From Streptomyces sp. HUAS MG91 (GTDB lineage: Bacteria; Actinomycetota; Actinomycetes; Streptomycetales; Streptomycetaceae): 64,000 nucleotides of DNA. This document shows, piece after piece, positions 29,379 to 37,234 of this stretch (its first letter is position 1; every line of letters begins with the position of its first letter). The notes under the pieces are model-generated. The model made no database searches, was not told the origin of the DNA, and was given only the letters and a program-made list of their open reading frames with translations. Location of the stretch: positions 8,122,001 through 8,186,000 of the forward strand of contig NZ_CP159534.1 of the NCBI RefSeq assembly GCF_040529335.1, written 5' to 3'. The translations under genes were made by a program, and so were the position numbers.

Positions 29379-31324
29379 ACGACACGCACACCGGCGTCAC
29401 CGACTACCTGCACTGGCTGCGCCGGGAACGCGGACTGTCCTTCGCCGACTACGCCGAGCTGTGGCGGTGGAGCACCAAGGACCTCCCCGGATTCTGGTCG
29501 TCGGTGTGGGAGTACTACGGCCTGGACACCGTCAGCCGCTACGACGAGGTGCTCGCCGACCCTACGATGCCCGGCGCGCGCTGGTTCACCGGAGCACGCC
29601 TCAACTTCGCCCGGCAGTGCCTCGCCCACGCCACCGACGCGCGCCCCGCGCTCGTGGCCGTCACCGAGACCGGCGACCCCGAGGAGATCTCCTGGGGACG
29701 GCTGACCCAGGAGGTGGCGGGTGCGGCCGAGGCGCTGCGCGAGATGGGGGTGGGGCCCGGCGACTGCGTCGCCGGATACCTGCCGAACATTCCGCAAGCC
29801 GTGGTCGCTCTCCTCGCCACCGCGGCCGTCGGCGCCACCTGGACGGTCTGTTCACCCGACTTCGGCACACCCAGCGTCCTGTCCCGGCTCCGCCAGGCGC
29901 GGCCGACGGTCCTGATCGCCGCCGACGGCTACCGCCACGGAGGCAGGACGTACGACCGGCGCCCGCACATCGCCGAACTCCTGCACGGCCTGCCCACGGT
30001 CCGCCACCTCATCGCCGTCGACCGCCTGTACGTGGCCGAGGGCGAGCCGGCCTGGCCGGGGCGGCCGGACCTGACCCGTCATCGCTGGACCGACCTGGCC
30101 GACCGGAAGGCCCCGCTCACCTTCGCCGACGTCCCTTTCGACCACCCCCTGTGGATCCTGTGGTCCTCGGGCACCACCGGCGTCCCCAAGGGCATCGTGC
30201 ACGGCCACGGCGGGATCGTCGTCGAACTGCTCAAGGCCCTCGGGCTCGGCGTCGGCCTGCGCGCCGCCGACCGCTACCTCTTCCACACCTCGACCAGCTG
30301 GATGGTGTGGAACTTCATGGTCGGCGGCCTGCTCCACGGAAGCACGCTCGTCCTGTACGACGGCAGCCCCACCCACCCCGACATCAACGGCCTCTGGCGC
30401 ATCGCCGAACGCACCCGTGCCACGACCGTCGGCCTCGGCGCCGCCTACCTGATCGCGGCGGAGAAGGCAGACGCCCACCCGGCCGGCGAGGCGGACCTCG
30501 GGGCGCTGCGCACGCTCCTGCAGACCGGCTCCGCGATGCCCGGCACCACCTGGGACTGGGTCCACGACCGGCTGGGCCCCGGCATCGCACTCCAGTCGAT
30601 CTGCGGCGGCACCGACGTCTGCTCGGTCCTGGCCGGCGGCTCCCCGCTGCTGCCGCGCCGCAGAGGCCGGCTCTCCGGTCCCGCCCTGGGCGTCGCCCTC
30701 GCCTCGTGGGACGCCGAGGGACGGCCGGTCGTCGGGGAACAGGGCGAACTGGTGGTCACGGCGCCGCTGCCGTCGATGCCGCTCCGCTTCGTCGACGACC
30801 CGGACGACACGCGCTACACCCGCAGCTACTTCGACGTCTATCCGGGAGTGTGGCGGCACGGGGACTGGGTCACCGTCGGCACCGACCTGTCCGTCACGGT
30901 GGCGGGACGCTCCGACTCCACCCTGAACCGCATGGGCGTGCGCATGGGATCGGCCGACCTCTACGCCGTCGTCGAACGGCACCCGCGGATCGCGGACAGC
31001 CTCGTCATCGGCGCCGAACTCCCGGACGGCCGCTACTACATGCCGCTGTTCGTCGTCCCCGCGGACGGCGAACGGTTCGACGACACCCTGCGCGCCGAAC
31101 TCATCGGCGCGATCAGACAGCACCTCTCACCCCGCCACGTACCCGACGCTATCGTCCCCGTCGCGGCCGTACCCCACACCCTCACGGGCAAGAAGCTGGA
31201 GGTCCCCGTCAAACGTATCCTCCAGGGCGCGAACGTCACCGACGTCGCCGCCGAGGGGGCCGTGACAAGGCCCGACATGCTGAACTGGTTCGCGGACTTC
31301 GGCGCCGGACTGGACCACCCCTGA
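29375..31324 (+). CDS. Acetoacetyl-CoA synthetase
   Basis: A 649-residue acetoacetate-CoA ligase (AMP-forming): acetoacetate + ATP + CoA to acetoacetyl-CoA. Seen: the N-terminal DYLHWLRRERGLSFADYAELWRW-like segment of this family, P-loop WILWSSGTTGVPKGIVHGHG, the family-specific TSTSWMVWNFMVGGLL, ICGGTDVCSVLAGG (A5), WRHGDWVTVG (A7), RSDSTLNRMGVRMGSADLY (A8) and the catalytic lysine in TLTGKKLEVPVKRI. Size matches the family. Starts by an ATGA overlap with the hydrolase gene and ends the operon 22 bases before a strong hairpin. It consumes the acetoacetate that BKACE is expected to make. Confidence 0.94.
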   Translation: MNDTHTGVTDYLHWLRRERGLSFADYAELWRWSTKDLPGFWSSVWEYYGLDTVSRYDEVLADPTMPGARWFTGARLNFARQCLAHATDARPALVAVTETGDPEEISWGRLTQEVAGAAEALREMGVGPGDCVAGYLPNIPQAVVALLATAAVGATWTVCSPDFGTPSVLSRLRQARPTVLIAADGYRHGGRTYDRRPHIAELLHGLPTVRHLIAVDRLYVAEGEPAWPGRPDLTRHRWTDLADRKAPLTFADVPFDHPLWILWSSGTTGVPKGIVHGHGGIVVELLKALGLGVGLRAADRYLFHTSTSWMVWNFMVGGLLHGSTLVLYDGSPTHPDINGLWRIAERTRATTVGLGAAYLIAAEKADAHPAGEADLGALRTLLQTGSAMPGTTWDWVHDRLGPGIALQSICGGTDVCSVLAGGSPLLPRRRGRLSGPALGVALASWDAEGRPVVGEQGELVVTAPLPSMPLRFVDDPDDTRYTRSYFDVYPGVWRHGDWVTVGTDLSVTVAGRSDSTLNRMGVRMGSADLYAVVERHPRIADSLVIGAELPDGRYYMPLFVVPADGERFDDTLRAELIGAIRQHLSPRHVPDAIVPVAAVPHTLTGKKLEVPVKRILQGANVTDVAAEGAVTRPDMLNWFADFGAGLDHP

Positions 31325-31345
31325 GGAAGCACACGCACGGGCCCC

Positions 31346-31372
31346 GGGCGCCTTCGTGCGGGCGAGGCGCCC
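31346..31372 (+). terminator. Hairpin ending the BKACE operon
   Basis: GGGCGCCT at 31346-31353 pairs perfectly with AGGCGCCC at 31365-31372 (11-base loop), 21 bases after the acetoacetyl-CoA synthetase stop. There is no U-tract, as is common for Streptomyces terminators. Confidence 0.65.
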
Positions 31373-31522
31373 GAACGTGTCTCAGGCAACCCCCGTGGCG
31401 GGGAGGTGCCTGGCCGCTTTCCGCCAGGCCGATGCAACCAGCGGCCTGGACGCGGTAGTTGACACTCTTCGCAGCCATCGGGGGCACACCCCTCGCACCC
31501 CGACGGCTCCTGGAGGAGAGCA

Positions 31523-31672
31523 ATGATGACAAGAGGAAGCGCGCGGCGCGGCGCGGCCGCACTGTCGGCCGGGCTCGCGTTCGCGCTGCTGCCCGCCGGA
31601 GGTGCGCACGCCGGGCCGGACGGTGCGAGACCCGCGACCACGAAGGCCGCGCGCGCCGCCCGCACGGTCCCA
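31523..31672 (+). pseudogene. 5' end of a secreted-protein gene, truncated
   Basis: About 50 residues: two methionines, RGSARRGAAALSAGLAFALL and PAGGAHAG, a textbook Sec signal peptide with an AHA cleavage site, then an alanine/threonine-rich start of a mature protein. GGAGGAGAG lies directly upstream of the ATG. The mature domain is missing: at about 31672-31680 the sequence passes, in another reading frame, into a response-regulator fragment. The parent family cannot be told. Confidence 0.6.
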
Positions 31673-31679
31673 GCCGGCC

Positions 31680-31892
31680 GCACTGTCCACCCGCGCGGGC
31701 GAAGCGGTCTCCCGCGAAACGCTCATGGCCGAGGTGTGGGACGAGAACTGGTTCGGCTCCACCAAAACCCTCGACGTCACCATGGCGAGCCTGCGCCACC
31801 GCCTCACCACAGCAGTCGCCGGCACGGCCCGTCCCGCGCAGATACCGGAGATCACCACCCTGCGCGGCCACGGCTACCGCCTCGACAGGTGA
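31680..31892 (+). pseudogene. 3' fragment of an OmpR-type response regulator
   Basis: About 70 residues of a winged-helix effector domain: LSTRAGEAVSRETLMAEVWD, STKTLDVTMASLRHRLTT and a final TTLRGHGYRLDR. These are the recognition helix and C-terminal hairpin of OmpR/PhoB-type regulators. The receiver domain and start are absent, and the fragment is out of frame with the signal-peptide fragment directly before it. A recombination remnant; no kinase gene is adjacent. Confidence 0.75.
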
Positions 31893-31910
31893 GGACATCT
31901 GCTGAGGTGG

Positions 31911-32939
31911 CTAGGAGTTGCTCCACCCGGACGTACTGGAATACGAGTCCAGCAGGTCCACCACGAAGACGAGGGTCGAGCCCGCCGGGATCAACGGTGA
32001 GGGCGACTGATTGCCGTAGCCGAGACGCGGGGGAACGATGATCTCGCGTCGCCCGCCGACCTTCATCCCCTTCACTCCTCGGTCCCAGCCCTTGATGACC
32101 CTGCCACCGCCCAGGGCGAACTTGAACGGCCGGCCCCGGTCCCAGGAGGCGTCGAACTCCTTCCCGGACTCGAAGGTCACCCCGACGTAGTGGACCCGGA
32201 CCACCATGCCCGGCTTCACCTCGGGCCCGTCCCCGACGACCAGATCCCGGATGGTCAACTCGGTAGGAGCGGCCCCCTCCGGGACGTCGACCTCGGGCTT
32301 CGTCAGTTCGCTCATTGCGTCCTCAGCAATCTGTGACGGTTTCGAATCGGCGTACCCACTCTCCATGACCAGGGTCCATGCGGCGATGTCCTGATAGCGC
32401 CGCGGGCCCGGGTGGCCTTTCACCGTGCTGCCAACCAGATGGAGGCGTTCGGTCCGCCAAGGGCGTCCGGTGAAGCCGTCGAGGCAGGCGGCCGCCGCGG
32501 TCACGGACGCGCTGTCGGAGCGGCGGGCGCGGGCCAGCGTGAGGTGGGGCCGCAGCGGACGTTCGACGAAGTCGACGCCGCAGTCCCTGACCCGCGCCCG
32601 TACTGCTTCGGCGAGCTCGTGCAGACCGTCGAGATCGCCCTCGATGCCGCTCCACAGCACGCGCTCGTCGAAGTGCCCGCCGCCGAGGAGCGCCAGTTCG
32701 AGGGCGGGACGGGTGGCCGCCAGGTCGGCGAGGGGTGACCGAAGCCGCTGCACGGTCTGTACCGGCAGCTCGCCGAGGAAGGCCAGGGTGATGTGCCAGT
32801 CCTCGATGCGGTTCCAGCGCAGGTCGGGATGGGCGGCGTAGGCCGGGCTCAGCGCGTGCGCCAGCTCGTCCTTCGCGTCGTCGGGCGGCGCGAGGGCGAT
32901 GAACGCGTGCTGGGTGGCGGTCTGGGGCGGTTCGGTCAC
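31911..32939 (-). CDS. thpR: 2'-5' RNA ligase-like ThpR fused to FKBP peptidyl-prolyl isomerase
   Basis: One uninterrupted 342-residue frame with two domains. Residues 1-190 are a 2H phosphoesterase of the ThpR/LigT type: WHITLAFLGEL and RPLRPHLTLARARR carry both HxT motifs. Residues 209-342 are a complete FKBP-type isomerase: VRVHYVGVTFESGKEFDASW, GGGRVIKGWDRGVKGMKVGG and YGNQSPSPLIPAGSTLVFVV. The linker (about 18 residues) holds a methionine at 32315 with its own GAGG ribosome site 5 bases upstream, the usual start of stand-alone Streptomyces FKBPs. So either a true fusion, or two genes where the first has lost its stop codon; both products may be made. The upstream start is GTG at 32939. 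Confidence 0.85.
   Translation of the reverse strand: MTEPPQTATQHAFIALAPPDDAKDELAHALSPAYAAHPDLRWNRIEDWHITLAFLGELPVQTVQRLRSPLADLAATRPALELALLGGGHFDERVLWSGIEGDLDGLHELAEAVRARVRDCGVDFVERPLRPHLTLARARRSDSASVTAAAACLDGFTGRPWRTERLHLVGSTVKGHPGPRRYQDIAAWTLVMESGYADSKPSQIAEDAMSELTKPEVDVPEGAAPTELTIRDLVVGDGPEVKPGMVVRVHYVGVTFESGKEFDASWDRGRPFKFALGGGRVIKGWDRGVKGMKVGGRREIIVPPRLGYGNQSPSPLIPAGSTLVFVVDLLDSYSSTSGWSNS
32315..32324 (-). promoter_or_regulatory. Internal ribosome site before FKBP part
   Basis: On the minus strand GAGG (32324-32321) stands 5 bases before an in-frame ATG (32315). This would allow the 134-residue FKBP (31911-32315) to be translated alone from inside the ThpR-FKBP frame. Confidence 0.5.
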
Positions 32940-32948
32940 GGATGTCTT

Positions 32949-32969
32949 CTTACCTCATGCGTCCGCGGG
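32949..32969 (-). repeat. Copy 1 of a short dispersed motif
   Basis: On the minus strand this reads CCGCGGACGCATGAGG followed by TAAG, directly upstream of the thpR-FKBP start. The same 21 bases with one change occur at 48901-48921, upstream of the ATP-grasp gene. Confidence 0.45.
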
Positions 32970-32983
32970 CCCGGAGCCCGGCT

Positions 32984-32998
32984 GCCTGGCGTCCAGGC
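32984..32998 (-). terminator. Small hairpin after secreted GH32 gene
   Basis: GCCTGG and CCAGGC form a six-base stem with a three-base loop, 41 bases past the stop of the GH32 gene (minus strand). A weak candidate terminator. Confidence 0.35.
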
Positions 32999-33039
32999 GA
33001 CGGGCAGAGCCTGGTCGCTCACCCCCGCCGCGGCCGGCC

Positions 33040-34632
33040 TCAGACGGTGAACTCCCGGATCACGGTGTTCCGGAACACCGCCGCACCCCCGGTGGTGAAC
33101 AGCGCGATCCCGGTGTCGACCAGATAGGGGAACGCCTCCATCGAGTGCACGTACCGCCCGTCGTCGAAGAACACCTCGACGGTCGTCCGGTCCACGAGCG
33201 CGCGCAGCCGCACCGACCGTGTACGCGCGTCGAAGGGCGTGTGGCTCTCCTGGTACTTCCCGGAGGCGTCCGGGTTCGGCACGCCTCGGCGATTGACGAA
33301 GGCGAAGTCGTCGTAGACGCCCGCGTCGATGTGGCGCCCGCCGTCGACGGATCTGCGCAGCTGGACGCCCGCCCCGGTGAGCGCGCCGGCCCAGCTGATC
33401 TCGCACGTCAGCTCGTACGAGATGCCGCTGTAGGAGAGTGCGAGCTGCCCGTCGACCGTGAGATCCCCGAGGTCTACGGTCTTCGAGACGTGGGCGTCGA
33501 GCGCGCTGACCGGAGCCGTGGCGAGGAACAGCGTGCCGGACGCGTCCTTGCGGAGGGTCACCTCGCGGACGATCGAGTCGGTGCCGTTGAAGCCGTCGGA
33601 GTCGATGGTGGGCGTCGTGTTCGGGTAGTCCCAGTTGTTCATCCAGCCGATCGCGTACCGCATGGCCGGGTCGACCGAGCCGTCGGCGCGGTGCTTGTCG
33701 AAGGTGACGGCACCGTAGAAGTCGAAGCCGTGGTCGAGCCACTGAGGGTCCGCGGCGTCGGGCGTGAAGGCGGTGCCGTCGAAGGAACCGGTCCAGTACG
33801 CGTACGTGTTGGGCAGGCCGGACGCCTTGCCGTTGGCACTCACGCCGAGCACCCAGGTGGCCGCGCCGCCGGTGCCGGTGATGTGGAACAGGTCCGGGCA
33901 CTCCAGCGTGCCGAGGCCGTCGTGGAGGAAGCCGCTCGCGTACGTCCAGGACTTGAGGTCGTCGGAGTGGTAGATGCCGACCTTGGTCTTCTCGGCGAGG
34001 GCCATCACCCAGCGGCCGCGCTCCTCGTCACGGATCACCTTCGGGTCGCGGAAGTCCTTGACGCCGGGGTTGGGGAGGACCGGGTCGGTGCCGTGATGGG
34101 TGAAGCTGCGGCCGCCGTCGGTGGAGTAATAGAGGTACTGCGCCTGGGTGTCGGCGGTGCTGTCCGGCTCCATCGTCACGACGACGATGACGGCGCCCGC
34201 CCCGAACCCGGCCGTGTTGCCGGTGTCGACCACCGCGCACCCCGACCACACGTCACCGTTCGCCGTCGTGTCCTTGGGCACGGCCACGCCCCGGTCGCGG
34301 AACGCCACGAGATCGGTGCTGGTGGCCAGGCGCCAGGTGGTACCGGACTCCGTCCCGCCCGTCAGGTAGTCCGGGTTGTAGAGGTAGTAGTAGTGGTACT
34401 CGCCGTCGATCCAGATCGGCCGCTGAGGGTCGTTCTTCCACTGGTCGGGGACCGTGAAGTGGTACGTGTCGCGGTAGTGGGCGCCCGTCTGCTTCGCCTT
34501 GCGTGCCGTCGGAGCGGCGGCCTGCGCGGGTGAGGCGGCGGGCAGCAGCGCCGCGCCGGCGCCGAGAGCGGTGGCCGTACGGAAGAGGGCCCTGCGGTTC
34601 AGGCGCGGTCCAGGGGGTGTCATGGGCGTCAT
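33040..34632 (-). CDS. Secreted GH32 fructan hydrolase (levanase/inulinase-like)
   Basis: A 530-residue GH32 enzyme. The N-terminus RLNRRALFRTATALGAGAAL is a twin-arginine-type signal, with cleavage near residue 40 (AQA). The five-bladed propeller carries the three GH32 acids: nucleophile D68 in QWKNDPQRP (the usual WMNDPNG, here with K and Q), the RDP stabiliser in VKDFRDPKVI, and acid/base E244 in TLECPDLF. The C-terminal beta-sandwich contains TTVEVFFDDGRYVHS. It should release fructose from levan, inulin or sucrose outside the cell. A candidate LacI operator lies 69 bases upstream, and the LacI repressor gene is next. Confidence 0.92.
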   Translation of the reverse strand: MTPMTPPGPRLNRRALFRTATALGAGAALLPAASPAQAAAPTARKAKQTGAHYRDTYHFTVPDQWKNDPQRPIWIDGEYHYYYLYNPDYLTGGTESGTTWRLATSTDLVAFRDRGVAVPKDTTANGDVWSGCAVVDTGNTAGFGAGAVIVVVTMEPDSTADTQAQYLYYSTDGGRSFTHHGTDPVLPNPGVKDFRDPKVIRDEERGRWVMALAEKTKVGIYHSDDLKSWTYASGFLHDGLGTLECPDLFHITGTGGAATWVLGVSANGKASGLPNTYAYWTGSFDGTAFTPDAADPQWLDHGFDFYGAVTFDKHRADGSVDPAMRYAIGWMNNWDYPNTTPTIDSDGFNGTDSIVREVTLRKDASGTLFLATAPVSALDAHVSKTVDLGDLTVDGQLALSYSGISYELTCEISWAGALTGAGVQLRRSVDGGRHIDAGVYDDFAFVNRRGVPNPDASGKYQESHTPFDARTRSVRLRALVDRTTVEVFFDDGRYVHSMEAFPYLVDTGIALFTTGGAAVFRNTVIREFTV

Positions 34633-34700
34633 CGGTCCTCGGTTCTCCCAGCTTCACTGGCGGGGGTAACGGGGCAACGGGGGTCGACCAGGACTGTAGG

Positions 34701-34716
34701 CCTAACTCGTTAAAGG
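34701..34716. promoter_or_regulatory. Candidate LacI operator before secreted GH32
   Basis: CCTAACTCGTTAAAGG is partly palindromic (TAAC/GTTA around TC) and shares CCTAAC-x-CGT with the two palindromes at 38730-38769. It lies about 70 bases upstream of the secreted GH32 start, a sensible place for repression. Confidence 0.5.
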
Positions 34717-34805
34717 TTGGAAGGGGGCGAGTTCATTTTCCTGACACGATTTAGGTCACTGCCCGAAACGGGTCGTTCCCGGCCGTTCGGCTCTCCGGGG
34801 GTCCG

Positions 34806-35969
34806 TCAGGGCCCGACGCCCGGTCCGTCCCCCACCGACTCCCGCAGGACCGCCGCGCACGCCAGTCTGCGCACCTCCGCCTCGGGTGCGCGCCGCGCGC
34901 CGATGGCGTCGAGCAGCAGCCGCACCGCCTCCTCGCCCATCGCGCGATGCGGCAGCGCGACGCTGGTCAACGGCGGGTCGAGGAAAGCCGCCATGTGCTC
35001 CTGGTCGTCGTAGCCGACGAGGGACACCTCACCCGGTACGTCGATGCCGAGCCGGGCGGCGGCGTGCAACACCCCAGCCGCGACGCGGTCGTTGTAGCAG
35101 ACGATGCCCGTCGGACGGTCCGGCCGCGGCCGGTCGAGGACGCGCCGGGCGCCCTCGTACCCTGCCGAGATCTCCCCGCCCGTGCGCACCACGTCCTCGG
35201 CCGCCGCGCGCAGCCCGGCCCCGCGCAGCGCGTCACGGAAGCCGCGCAGCCGCTCGGCGGTCGCGATGTCGTCGAGCCCGCCGACGAAGGCGAGCCGACG
35301 GTGCCCGGCATCGAGCAGCAGCCGCGCCGCGGTCCGTCCGCCGGCCCGCTCCGCGGGCACCACCGCGGCGTACGGACTCCCCTCCGGGGGAAGGCAGTTG
35401 GCCAGCACGGTCGGCGTGCGGTCGAGCCCCCTCGGCAGCCGCCGTGCGCGGCGCAGCGACATCGCCGCGTAGACGATGCCGTCGACCCGCCGGTCGAGCA
35501 GCTCGGCGACGGCGGCGTCCTCCTTCGCCGCGTCGCCCGAGGAGTCGACGGTCAGCAGGAGGTGTTCGTGCTCCCAGGCCGTTTCCATCGCGCCGCGCAG
35601 CAGCGCGCCCGCGAACGGCGACGACGCGATGTGGTCGGTGACCAGACCGATCACGGCGGTACGCCGACTGCGCAGACCGCGTGCCACGGCGTTCGGCCGG
35701 TAGTCGAGCCGTGCCGCGGCCTCCCGGATGCGGCGCTGGGTCTCGGCGGAGAGATTGCCGTCGGCGCGGCCGTTGAACACGAACGACACGGCGGTGTGCG
35801 ACACGCCCGCGAGCCGCGCCACGTCACGGGAGGTCGCCCGCGCGGCGCCCCCCGGCAGCGCCGCCCCTGCCCGATCACCGGACCCGGCGTCCGGCGCACC
35901 ACCGGTACCGGCCGCGTCACGCCCGCGCCCGCCGACGCCCCTGCCGCTCGAACCACCCCTGTCCGCCAT
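34806..35969 (-). CDS. LacI-family repressor, fructan locus copy 1
   Basis: A 387-residue LacI regulator with an unusual 45-residue glycine/alanine-rich N-terminal extension before the HTH (TSRDVARLAGVSHTAVSFVFNG) and hinge helix (YRPNAVARGLRSRRT). The periplasmic-binding-like domain includes AVIGLVTDHIASSPFAGALL, VDGIVYAAMS and GIVCYNDRVAAGVLHAA. AGGGTG precedes the ATG. It is a close paralogue of the divergent LacI gene at 36080 (shared VDGxVYAAMS-x-RRAR and VLANCLP segments), and lies between the two GH32 genes, so it probably controls fructan use. Confidence 0.92.
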   Translation of the reverse strand: MADRGGSSGRGVGGRGRDAAGTGGAPDAGSGDRAGAALPGGAARATSRDVARLAGVSHTAVSFVFNGRADGNLSAETQRRIREAAARLDYRPNAVARGLRSRRTAVIGLVTDHIASSPFAGALLRGAMETAWEHEHLLLTVDSSGDAAKEDAAVAELLDRRVDGIVYAAMSLRRARRLPRGLDRTPTVLANCLPPEGSPYAAVVPAERAGGRTAARLLLDAGHRRLAFVGGLDDIATAERLRGFRDALRGAGLRAAAEDVVRTGGEISAGYEGARRVLDRPRPDRPTGIVCYNDRVAAGVLHAAARLGIDVPGEVSLVGYDDQEHMAAFLDPPLTSVALPHRAMGEEAVRLLLDAIGARRAPEAEVRRLACAAVLRESVGDGPGVGP

Positions 35970-36079
35970 TCGGGCACCCTATCGACGACGCCCGTGACCT
36001 CGTACGGCGATACTGGGCGTACGCACGGCCGTGCACCGCGACGGGCGTGACCCAGCGCCCCAGGAATCGAGGACGAACC

Positions 36080-37120
36080 GTGAACCGCCGCCCCACCGCC
36101 CGCGACGTCGCCGAACTCGCCGGAGTGTCACGGGCCGCAGTCTCCTTCGTCTTCAGCGGCCGCGCGGCGGGCAACCTCTCCGCCGGCACGCAGGAGCGGA
36201 TCAAGAGGGCGGCGGACGAACTCGGCTACCGTCCCGACGAGGTGGCCCGTTCGCTGCGGCGCAAGCGCAGCGCGGTCATCGGACTGCTCAGCGACGAGAT
36301 CGCGACGAGCCCGTTCGCCGGGCGGATGGTGCTCGGCGCGATGGACGCGGCCCGCGAACGCGGCCACCAGGTCCTGCTCCTGGAGTCGCGGGGCGCCCCG
36401 GACGCCGAGGCCGAGGCCATCGCCGAACTGCGCGCCCGCCGGGTCGACGGCGTCGTCTACGCGGCGATGTCGATGCGCCGCGCCCGGGTCCCGGACGGCC
36501 TGGATCCGGCCCGCACGGTGCTCGCCAACTGCCTCCCGCACCAGCCGAGTTCGTACGCGTATGTGGTGGCGGACGAGCGGGGTGGCGGCCGCCGTGCCGT
36601 GGACGTGCTGATCGGTGCGGGCCACCGCGACATCGCGCTGCTCGGGGGCGAGAGCGGCAACATCGCGGCGTCCGACCGCGCCCGCGGATTCACCGACGGT
36701 CTGCGCGCCGCCGGCCTCACGGCGCGCGAGGAGTGGACGACGCGGGCGGGCTGGCAGATCGACGAGGGCTACGCGGCGGCCCTGCGGATCCTCGACCGTC
36801 CCGGTGAGCCCCGCCCGACGGGCATCGTCTGTGCCAACGACCGCGTCGCGGCCGGCGCGATGCTGGCCGCCGCCCGGCTCGGCATCGACGTACCGCGCGA
36901 GCTGTCCCTCGTCGGCTACGACGACCAGGACCAGATGGCGGCCCATCTGGTCCCGGCACTCACCACGGTCGCGCTGCCGCACTACGAGATGGGCGCGCAG
37001 GCGGTCCGCGCGCTGCTCGACGCGGCGGACGCGGGGCGGGAGATCGACCGGACGGCGGGAGTGCTGCTCGACTGCCCGGTGGTGGAACGCGCGTCGGTGC
37101 GGGGACCCACGACCGTGTGA
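36080..37120 (+). CDS. LacI-family repressor, fructan locus copy 2
   Basis: A 346-residue LacI regulator: HTH at about 4-25 (TARDVAELAGVSRAAVSFVF), hinge YRPDEVARSLRRKRSAVIGL, and effector domain with VDGVVYAAMSMRRAR, VLANCLPHQP, GIVCANDRVAAGAMLAAARL and LSLVGYDDQDQMAAHLVP. The GTG at 36080 is chosen because GAGGA lies 6 bases upstream; an upstream GTG at 36047 lacks one. Divergent from the other LacI gene, with 110 bases between starts. The recognition helices are similar in both proteins, so they may compete for the same operator or form mixed control. Confidence 0.92.
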   Translation: MNRRPTARDVAELAGVSRAAVSFVFSGRAAGNLSAGTQERIKRAADELGYRPDEVARSLRRKRSAVIGLLSDEIATSPFAGRMVLGAMDAARERGHQVLLLESRGAPDAEAEAIAELRARRVDGVVYAAMSMRRARVPDGLDPARTVLANCLPHQPSSYAYVVADERGGGRRAVDVLIGAGHRDIALLGGESGNIAASDRARGFTDGLRAAGLTAREEWTTRAGWQIDEGYAAALRILDRPGEPRPTGIVCANDRVAAGAMLAAARLGIDVPRELSLVGYDDQDQMAAHLVPALTTVALPHYEMGAQAVRALLDAADAGREIDRTAGVLLDCPVVERASVRGPTTV

Positions 37121-37234
37121 GGGCGGCCCGCGTCAGCCCCGTCGCTGTTTCCTCCCGTGCGGAAGGCCGGTGGTCCTGCCGTACTCAGCTCCCCGCGCCC
37201 ACGGGGGAGTCGTGTACGCGTGGAAGTCACGGCG

